Source: Kitagawia praeruptora
Lineage: Eukaryota; Streptophyta; Magnoliopsida; Apiales; Apiaceae
DNA: 64,000 bases
Assembly (NCBI GenBank): GCA_037693485.1
Contig: CM075353.1
Location: 9,496,001 to 9,560,000, forward strand
Direction of reading: 5' to 3'
The first letter of the stretch is position 1. The number at the start of each line of letters is the position of its first letter. Under the pieces are notes generated by a model, which worked only from the letters and a program-made list of their open reading frames with translations, had not been told where the DNA came from and ran no database searches. Of the stretch, positions 56,194 to 64,000 are shown piece by piece. The position numbers and the translations under genes are program-made.

Positions 56194-57517
56194 TAGGGCT
56201 GTAATTCGAGTCGAGCCGGGCGAGTTCGAGCCGAGCTTTAAATCGAGTCGAGCTTTTTCTGACGAGTCGATCTTTAATTTTTATTTTTTAAAAATTTGGG
56301 AATATCATTTAATTAGATATATTTTGACATCCGTACGGTTGGATCGTCGAAAATTATTTTTAGAAAAATAGAAACAATAATATGGGACAAAACACTAGTT
56401 ATGAGTACTAGACAATATAGTAGTGTTCTATTAAGATCTCCAACCAAATTAATTTTTTATTTTTTCAAAATTTGGGAATATCATTTAATTAGATATATCT
56501 TGACATCCGTATGGTTGGATCGTCGAAAAATATTTTTAAAAAAATAGAAACAATAATCTGGGACAAAGCACTAGTTACGAGTACTAGACAATATAGTAGT
56601 GTTCTATTAAGATCTACAACCAAATTAATTTTTTATTTTTTCAAAATTTGGGAATATCATTTAATTAGATATATCTTGACATCCGTACAGTTGGATCGTC
56701 GAAAAATATTTTTAAAAAAATAGAAACAATAATATGGGACGAAGCACTAGTTACAAGTACAAGACAATATAGTCGTGTTCTATTAAAATCTCCAACCAAA
56801 TTAATTTTTTATTTTTTCAAAATTTGGGAATATCATTTAATTAGATATATCTTGACATCCGTACGGTTGGATCGTCGAAAAATATTTTTAAAAATATAGA
56901 AACAATAATATGGGACGAAGCACTAGTTACAAGTACAAGACAATATAGTCGTGTTCTATTAAAATCTCCAACCAAATTAATTTTTTATTTTTTCAAAATT
57001 TGGGAATATCATTTAATTAGATATATCTTGACATCCGTACGGTTGGATCGTCGAAAAATATTTTTAAAAGAATAGAAACAATAATCTGGGACGAAGCACT
57101 AGTTACGAGTACAAGACAATATAGTACTGTAGTGTTCTATTAAGATCTCCAACCAAATTAATATTTTATTTTTTGAAAATTTGGGAATATCATTTAATTA
57201 GATATATCTTGACATCCGTACGGTTAGATCGTCCAGAAATATTTTTTAAAAAAATAGAAACAATATTTTGAAAAACAACAAAAAAAATTGTAAACGAGCT
57301 CGAGCCGGGTCGAGTTCGAGTCGAGCCGGGTCGAGTTCGAGTTTTCGAGCCGGGTTTCATTCGAGCTCGGCACATACCCGGATCGGCTCGTTTATATAAA
57401 CGAGCCTAAAATCGCTGCCGAGCTCGACTCGTTTACGAGCTCGAGTCGAGCCGGGTTCAGTTAAACGAGTTCGAGCCGGGTAGGCTCGCGAGCCACCCGA
57501 CTCGAATTACAGCCTTA
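56194..57517. mobile_element. hAT-like non-autonomous element with satellite core (1324 bp)
   Basis: Ends are TAGGGCTGTAATTCGAG (56194) and CTCGAATTACAGCCTTA (to 57517), with an 8-bp TSD, TATTTGGC, at 56186-56193 and 57518-57525. This is the hAT signature. Both ends are dense in CGAGCCGGG/GAGTTCGAG subterminal words (56205-56275 and 57293-57500). The core is a tandem array of the 176-bp satellite. No transposase is encoded. Confidence 0.8.
56284..57262 (-). repeat. 176-bp satellite array, inverted, about 5.6 copies, inside the hAT-like element
   Basis: TTTGGGAATATCATTT recurs with GGGAAT at 56298, 56474, 56650, 56826, 57002 and 57183. Spacing is 176 bp, the last 181 through a small insertion near 57127. 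The sequence is the reverse complement of the 19743-22128 monomer with few changes: the box CCGTACGGTTGGATCGTCG and the ACTAGT and TCTCCAACC phrases are shared. Confidence 0.93.
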
Positions 57518-57531
57518 TATTTGGCTGGACA

Positions 57532-58002
57532 GGGTGTTGGCCCTTACTATCACAATTTGGAGTCAAAAGGCCCTAAATCTCACAACCCACCAAAATGGCC
57601 CTTTATATCACAGAAAAACGCAACTTAATGTTGGGTTTCTTAAAAACGCAATGGCGTGTGGCGTTTTTGTCCCTTTTATTTTTTAAATCGTGAATTTTAA
57701 AAAAAAAAAAAAAAAAAAAATTAGTAACGCAACTTAATGTTGCGTTTTTGAATAAACGTAAATGAATCATGCGTTTTCAAGGTTTGCCCCTGCGGGGCCC
57801 AACAGCATAAACGCATTTTAAACATGCGTGACCAAAAAAAAATAAAAAAAAAATAGAAAACGCAACATTAAGTTGCGTTATTACCCAAAAATCATCAACG
57901 CCACACGCCATTGCGTTTCTTTGTGATGAAAAGGGCCATTTTTTCAGTTTGTGATAATTAGGGCATTTTACCTCCAAATTGTGATAAAGAGGGCCTTTAT
58001 TC
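57532..58002. mobile_element. MULE-type MITE, 471 bp
   Basis: Long inverted ends: GGCCCTTACTATCACAATTT on the left (57539-57558) and, reversed, GGCCCTCTTTATCACAATTT on the right. A 9-bp TSD, GGCTGGACA, lies at 57523-57531 and 58003-58011; five more bases match with one change. The interior is built on ACGCAACTTAATGTTG and its complement, with an A-run at 57698-57720. There is no ORF. Confidence 0.75.
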
Positions 58003-58504
58003 GGCTGGACAATAGTGCTACACACGTACATTTAAACAGACAGTACAATGGTAACGTTCACGGGTTCATCAACTCTCTCTGTTGCACTTTCGAAAAGTTT
58101 TCGAAATATTACAGGCAAGTACAAAAGTTTATTCGATTACACAAATTTGTTGCTTAACAATTCAAATTTATTGATTTAGATAAAAAAACTGCCCTTGCAA
58201 AATCTTGGCATATAAAAAAATTGATGATTTTGTATTTCACGGATAATTTCTTTTAATAATCTAGTGTTCGGATCAACTTACACGTACTTCAACTAATTTG
58301 AAGTGTTAATAGCACACTCATAATCAACAAATATGACATTTCATTTACTTTCAATAAATTGGAAAACACGTGGAAAAGGAAAATGATGACACAAATTGAA
58401 TGGTTTCCGTTAGGAATCGCTTTCCGAACGTCATGATTTTTGACTTGAGTAAACTATGAACGTAATTGTATAATCAACTTTATTAAATAACGGCTTCTCT
58501 CGTT

Positions 58505-58728
58505 GCTTTAAATACCACTCTCCCAACCCAACACAACTCTCTTAAAACAAAGTACTAGACTCTCTCTAGATTTTATTGAGCTAGCTAGCGAGACTACTAC
58601 TTTCTTTCTTTAAACTAAACTCATTGCGTAAACAAGAAGCCTGGAATTTTTGCTTCTGTTTTTCTTCGGAGATAACATCAGCTATAAATTTTGTACATAT
58701 TTTTAATAAGTTTCTTTAGATTTTAAGA
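58505..58728 (+). promoter_or_regulatory. Promoter and 5' UTR of the SEC14-like gene
   Basis: TTTAAATACC at 58507 is TATA-like, followed by a C/A/T-rich leader with CTCTC runs. The distance to the ATG at 58729 is about 220 nt. 58012-58505 upstream has no other gene. Confidence 0.45.
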
Positions 58729-58906
58729 ATGGGAAAGCTAGATTTTCACAATCACAAGCTTCAGAATAATAGAGATAGAGTTGAAGCTGTTCTTCATCTC
58801 CTCAAGAAACAAGCTCCTCTCTCCCTCAAACAGGTTCTCTCTCTCTCTCTCCCCCCCCCCTCTCTCTTTCTCTCCCCTCCCTTCTCTCTCCCTCTCTCTC
58901 TCCCCT

Positions 58907-58972
<66 letters not shown>

Positions 58973-61805
58973 TTCCCTCTCCCTCTCTTTCCCTCTCCCT
59001 CTCTCTGCATGAAATGGTCTTGCCGAGATTGCAACCAGGAATATAATTTTTCTTATATGGTAAAAACTGGATTAACACATATATCTATTAATAGCAGGAG
59101 AAGTATTGCAGTAGCAGTTGCATAGAGAGATATTTGAAATCAAAAGGAGAGAATGTAAAAAAAGCTGCCAAGCATCTAAGGGCTTGCCTTTCTTGGAGGG
59201 AGAGTATTGGCATTGGTACAAAACTTCATTCTTCTAGCTTGTTCATATAAAGTACCTAACATTAAAGCAGTACTACTAGAAAATGTAAAGTTGTAAACTG
59301 TACACATTTGTGGATATGTTAACCATGTAAAATATAGTTTATCCGTTTTACTTTATCTACCTTCTGTTTTCTCTATTTTGTTTGGTTGCACACTAATATA
59401 GCTAGAATCTTGCTTTTTCTTTTTCTCCTATTTGAACAAGGGTTTTGGTATTTCTAAACCGTTGGATCACGATCCAACGGTCCCCCTGGATTACAAAATT
59501 TTTTTACTGTCCGCTATAATTTTCCATCTGCCTGTCCGCGGAAATTTTCGGACAGTAAATTTTTTTTTTTTAATCTCAGCCGTTGGATTAACCGGTCCCT
59601 GACAAACGATTGTCAGGGACCAGGACCCTTTGAACAAACTCATTTTGTATTTTGTTCGATCTACCGTAAAATACGTGTAAAAGTTAACAGTGAACAAGTA
59701 ATTTAGGACGGAGTGAGTATTAAAGTACTTTACAAAAAGTAAAATGTGATAATTCACTGTATATTAATTATTGTGATTCGTGAAAATGCAGACAATTTGA
59801 TAGCTGATGAGTTCTCTGCTGAGATTGCTGATGGCATAGCTTATGTCTCCGGCTATGACGCTAACTCTAGACCTGTTTTGGTACATTCCCTTCTATGTAT
59901 TATATTTTTGGTACATAATATGGTATCGTCATTTAAGTATACAAGGAAGACTAGCAAGGATTCGAACTCATGACCTTCTTTTCTACGGGACTTTAGCTAT
60001 CCGACTACCATCAATAAAATGCACTGTCTTTCTGTAAAGAATTTGCAATTCCTCTTGATCTTCTATACTTGTGTGTTTCCTCAGATTCTCCGAATTAAGC
60101 AAGACTATCACAAATTTCACTCACAGAAAATGTAAGTTCATATTCAGTCACTGCAGTTATGTTTGTATGGATGTATAAACTAGTACTTTTAGTATGCATA
60201 TATGACAAATTTGATTAATTTTGTAGGTTAACTCGACTGTTGGTATTTACACTTGAGGTTGCAATACAAAGCATGGCAAAAAATGTAGACCAATTTGTGC
60301 TTTTAATCGATGCAAGTAAGTCCAGATTGTGCTTTTAATTCATGTTCCCTGTAAGAGATTAAATTTTAATTTTTAGGTAACAATAATTAAATAGCCCTGT
60401 TTTTGGGATGTTTTGTAGTACTCCTAGTCAAAAGTTGCAGTAAGAAAAAGCACTTATTGATCAGCCCTTGTGCTAGGCAATTTTCAATAAAAAAACAGGG
60501 ACAAAAAGCATCTGGACCAACACAAAACAAAGCATGCCATACTTTGGTGAAAATGAGGCTTCTGCTTCTTTATCTAACTATGTACAGAATTTTTTGAAGC
60601 AACTGTCTGTGGGTGCTTTCAATTCTAAAGCAACTGTCCATCCGATCCCAATCTTGTTCCCAATATGTTTGAATGTAAACCACGAGTAACATTTTTCGCA
60701 AAATCGAAGAAAGCCTCATGTAACTTACGATATAAAGTAGAATCCCGATAAATGAATATTCAAAAAGTGAATAACTTCGAAAAATTAACATATTACGAAG
60801 CAGAGTAACCCACAAGTGCATTGTGTACATGAATAGATGTAGACATTCATATAGTTTTATTAGGTTATTTAACAATGAATTTTACTGCAACAGGTTTTTA
60901 CAGATCAGGCTCAGCTTTCATGAACATGCTGCTTGCTACTCTCAAGGTCATAGCTGACTATTACCCTTCTCGTCTTCACAAAGCCTTTGTCATTGATCCC
61001 CCTTCCATCTTCTCTTATCTTTGGAAGGTAATTCATGCATGTTACTTTTACCTTTTGACTGTACAGTAATTTTTAATCTTAGTCTTGATAATGAAGACCG
61101 TGACATATAATGTAGGGTGTGAAGCCATTTGTTGAGTTGTCACCACTTACTACCATTGTTTGCTCACTGGATTTCGAAGATTCAATGGAGTTCAATGATC
61201 TCACTTCGTATCCACGGGCCTCATCGCTCCGATTCAACCCTTCTTCAGTACCATCAACAGCGAAGATCGGTTCTTGCTCCTCGTCTCGATTCTCATTCAC
61301 CGTTGCCCATCAATTCGACTCTGTTAAGCCTTGGTACCTCAATTTCGGTGATGCATCAGCATCCAAAGTAGGTCCCACTAACACATCATTGGTGGGTCCA
61401 GCGATGACGTCAGCAGCCAATGCCAGGTCATTCTCATTTGCATCTCCAACTTCCAGGATGCCACGTGGCAACATCAACAATGTTGTCAGAAAGAGCTTTT
61501 TTCCATCCACACCATTGCCACAAAAGACTCAAGCATTTGATCACACAAGTATCAAACAGCCAAGGACACCTAAGCCATCATTTCTCCAGTCACCAGCCAT
61601 GTCATTCTTCACTAGTAAGAAGGAGTGCCACGTCAGCAAGGCCGACAAGTGTCGCGAAGCGTTCTCTACGTTCTTAAAATTCTACAGGCGACCATACGAT
61701 GAGATGACTTATCGGTCTAAAATGAGGCCACCACTAGGAGGCCTCATCTCCATCATCTCCCCCCAGCTTCGACGTCGACATATGTCAATCTCTCAACGGT
61801 TTTGA
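58729..61805 (+). CDS. SEC14-like CRAL-TRIO lipid-transfer protein, 7 exons, 423 aa
   Basis: Exons: 58729-58833, 59098-59215, 59792-59880, 60085-60131, 60227-60315, 60894-61027 and 61116-61805. They sum to 1272 nt and stay in frame across all GT-AG introns. CRAL-TRIO_N is at residues about 15-75 (V-E-R/I-E-R-Y-L-K-S-K-G, L-R-A-C-L-S-W-R-E). The CRAL-TRIO lipid-binding domain is at about 80-225 (R-P-V-L, V-L-L-I-D-A-S, L-A-T-L-K-V-I-A-D-Y-Y-P-S-R-L, V-I-D-P-P-S-I-F). A Ser/Pro-rich tail ends in the conserved F-Y-R-R-P-Y-D-E and M-R-P-P-L-G-G-L. From memory it is closest to Arabidopsis AT4G36640/AT1G75170. It probably exchanges phosphatidylinositol and phosphatidylcholine at membranes. Intron 1 starts in a CT microsatellite and intron 2 holds a MITE. 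It looks functional. Confidence 0.92.
58834..59008 (+). repeat. CT/C-rich microsatellite at the start of intron 1
   Basis: About 170 bp of (CT)n with C runs begins directly at the GT donor (GTTCTCTCTC). Long open frames on both strands across it are repeat translations, not genes. The pyrimidine tract could influence splicing of intron 1. Confidence 0.9.
59440..59628. mobile_element. MITE in intron 2 of the SEC14-like gene (189 bp)
   Basis: A 9-bp direct repeat, TTTGAACAA, at 59431-59439 and 59629-59637 flanks an element with weak TIRs (GGGTTTTGGT / GGGTCCTGGT). It carries strong internal foldbacks: CCGTTGGATC/GATCCAACGG, ACTGTCCGC/GCGG...GGACAGT and GTCCCTGACA/TGTCAGGGAC. Nine-base TSDs suggest a Mutator-type origin. 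Confidence 0.65.
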
Positions 61806-62621
61806 TTCGAAAAAATGGCCAACGTGAATATTGTAATAATAATTTATTTTTTGGTTCTAATGTCAAAAGGAATATCATGTTTTTCGCTCGTATTTAATTT
61901 CTTATGCCTAGAGTGCATTAATTTAGGTCAGCAGTGTGTAACGAAATGAAAGAAGAAAAGAGAAATGTATGATTTTATAGTGTACGTGCAAAGTGGGATG
62001 TGAATTAGTGTGCGATGTTTAATTTTATTTAAAATGACAAGGGCGGGCAATACATGGATACAAGATAACGTGGTCGAGCCGGAGAACATTGCTCTGAGAA
62101 CAATATAATTGAAGTACTTATTAGTAATTCATTTCGACGACCTTCTAATCATAAATCTAATCAAATGTATGAGAATCTTGTTTGTCAATGTTGACACCAT
62201 TTTCTTATAACTCTATCATAAAATAATTAAATATGTAGATCAACGTTCAATAGATTGGATGTAGCGGAATCTCACTCACTTTCTTTATAGGGATGTCGAG
62301 GGTTCGAATATTGCCCAAGATAGTGTGCATGTGGATGATTTTCTGGTTCGAAAAATATGTTGTTTAACTTTTTCACACACATTTTTTGACCGTATTTCTA
62401 AAAATTTGCGAATCAAAATAGTAGTTTCATTTTTCAATATCTGTGTTTAAATTTCACAGAAGAACATCAACATTTGTATTTTATAAAATACGTGCGCGAG
62501 GACGAAAAAAAAATCTGAACAACAAACAGAATACTAAGATTACATTAATTACAAGTAAGATTTACCGCTGCTGTAGCATGTCTGAAATGAAGAGATGTGT
62601 CCATTAACCAGGGAAGAACTT
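61806..62621. other. Intergenic region between convergent genes
   Basis: It holds the 3' ends of the SEC14-like gene (+) and the CNGC-like gene (-). No ORF, repeat or RNA gene is visible. The 3' UTR of the former probably ends in the AT-rich stretch near 61840-61900. Confidence 0.5.
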
Positions 62622-64000
62622 CTACTGATCATTCAACTGGTTTTTCCTACATATTCTCGATGCAACTTTAACACGATTTACTCGAAAGCCCTGCCTGAAA
62701 TGAGATTTCTTCATATTGACACCTTCAACTAGAGGATTTCTGAACAGAAGCTTAGAGTAAAAACCGAGGACTTCCTCGATGTCTGCAACTTGGATAGTGT
62801 ATGCTCGAACATTCGTTAAGCATGTTACTGTCCTATTGCTTACCAATTTGTGTGCCGGAATCCTTAGTCTCTTTCCATTTTTATTTAGAGAAAAATGCTC
62901 TAGGCCTAATTTAAAAAGTTCTTCGCCACAAACATCCCCTTCGGACAAAGGAACTGCATTTTTATCTTCTCCAACGCTCTCAAGCTCCCCTCTAACAATG
63001 AAAAATGTCTTGTTAATTAGACATCCATGATCCAAAAGTTTACTCCCTTCTATAAATGTTTTTTGTTTCATTCTTTCCCGAATGGCATCTAAGGCAGGCT
63101 CACCCATCATACCAAGAATTGGGAATTTTTTGACAAATGATTTGAAGAGATGTCGACGTATATCTCTTTGAAGGTCTTCGGGTAGATTCTCCAATAGTGT
63201 AAGTTCATTTATACCTCTGGTGGCAGCATAATGATATCGTTCTGATTCACGGACTTGTTTTCTAAGGTTTCCTGGCAGCCTACGACGGTTCATCCACACC
63301 TCAACTTCGAAGTGCCTGACTAACATTTCTAAATTCCTTCGTCCAAGACCTTGGAGAAAGTTCTGTGTATCTCCAATGAGAAGAGAGAACAATAGAAGAC
63401 CGGTAGCAGTGATGAACATTGTGAAGAAAACTTCTGACACATTTAAAGTTGGAGTCTGATTTCCAGCCAAAGTACTAATCTGCTGGAACCCCCAAAACAG
63501 TGAATATATGTACCTCATTGCTCCACTAGGTTCTGTGGTAAGATTTACTGCTTGCAAATAGATTCCGTACTTGAAACCGCCTGGACCAAAACAAGCAGTA
63601 GCGTTGTTGTTGTCCCCCCCCACCTTTCCCATGAAGTTGGATCATATTTGGATCTCCCAATTTCATTTCCTTGCCCACAATATACATATTTGTAGCACCA
63701 AAACTCACCACAGGTATTTCTAAGACATTGTTTAACCCTTTGTAATGCTAGGAAGTACCAGCCTGTACCGATCAAGTGACTACAAAAAACAAACCCAAAA
63801 AGATTTGTAGCACAAAGTGCCCACCATGACTGAAATATGAAGCTTGAAAACCGATAAGCTTGTAGAACTCTATATAACATGGCCAGATACTGAAAAACGA
63901 TGGCTACAGCCAAAAACATTGCTGCACCGTGTGCTTTAAAAGACAGGTGTAGCTTTTCGAGAAACAACCACATATACACTTGGAAAAGTGGTAAGACCAC
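62622..64000 (-). CDS. CNGC19/20-like cyclic nucleotide-gated channel, C-terminal part, with a frameshift
   Basis: It runs off the right edge. Frame one (64000 to about 63614) covers transmembrane segments S4-S5 and the turret (S-W-W-A-L-C-A-T-N-L-F-G). Frame two continues to 62622: C-F-G-P-G-G-F-K-Y-G-I-Y, pore filter T-L-A-G-N, S6, the C-linker (R-R-L-P-G-N-L-R-K-Q-V-R) and the cyclic-nucleotide-binding fold (F-F-I-V-R-G-E-L-E-S, G-D-V-C-G-E-E-L-F). The A-G-N filter and D-L-Q-R-D-I-R-R-H-L place it in plant group IVa. One extra G in the G8 run at 63614-63621 would join the frames. The usual C-terminal IQ motif is degenerate. I see no intron across 1.38 kb, unlike typical family members, so it may be a retrocopy or a gene with lost introns. 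Plasma- or vacuole-membrane Ca2+/cation entry is the family role. Confidence 0.85.

Noticed and set aside
58738..59125. Overlapping open frames of about 95-115 residues on both strands
   Set aside because: Translations of the CT/GA microsatellite in intron 1 of the SEC14-like gene.

Overview
The window is plant nuclear DNA, almost certainly from a eudicot. It has AT-rich spacers, GT-AG introns of roughly 80-500 nt, plant-specific retrotransposon and CACTA families, and two low-copy genes with plant orthologues at the right end: a SEC14-like protein and a group-IVa cyclic-nucleotide-gated channel. The species cannot be fixed from the sequence. The extra-ORF copia element recalls asterids, but that is a weak inference. 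About 90 % of the window is nested mobile DNA.

Layout, outermost first. (1) 2658 to about 34335 is an old Ty3/gypsy Tat/Retand-type element whose 5' part lies left of the window. Its pol (+) is broken by stops and frameshifts, and it carries a spliced antisense gene (-). It was split by three insertions: an Athila/TR-GAG-like element A, of which the 3' end and LTR are visible (1-2657); a second TR-GAG-like insertion (3127-10873, TSD GTTCC); and a 15.3-kb CACTA element (16204-31515, TSD AAT). (2) The 3127-10873 insertion is aberrant. It reads LTR, internal region, LTR, then a third LTR in reverse, so both ends are U3 ends and the right 3.07 kb is a near-perfect palindrome. (3) CACTA element 1 carries TNPD- and TNPA-type genes, each with a few lesions, a broken DUF4283-like gene, a 176-bp satellite array, a pre-miRNA-like hairpin and dense CACGTG/TGGGCCC subterminal repeats.

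(4) 34488-54353 is a second CACTA-like element (TSD GAG) without a transposase. It holds the 3' end of a PARP3-type poly(ADP-ribose) polymerase gene, minus-strand exon-like fragments and two more tandem arrays. (5) Inside it lies a very young 13.1-kb copia/Sirevirus-like element on the minus strand (40629-53712, TSD GATAA, one visible difference between its LTRs). It has intact gag, pol and a 1,692-residue third ORF. A small gene-like unit runs antisense between pol and the third ORF.

(6) 54357-58011 is spacer with an hAT-like element containing the same 176-bp satellite (56194-57517) and a MULE-type MITE (57532-58002). (7) 58729-61805 is a complete seven-exon SEC14/CRAL-TRIO gene (+), and 62622-64000 is the C-terminal part of a CNGC19/20-like gene (-), which runs off the window and has a frameshift in a G8 run.

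Reading of the whole: an old Retand element became a landing pad for repeated insertions beside a small gene island. The least ordinary features are the U3-to-U3 palindromic insertion, the copia element whose Gag and Pol can only be joined by RNA processing and which carries extra transcription units, and a conserved CGACGATCC-type box shared by four otherwise different tandem arrays in different mobile elements.
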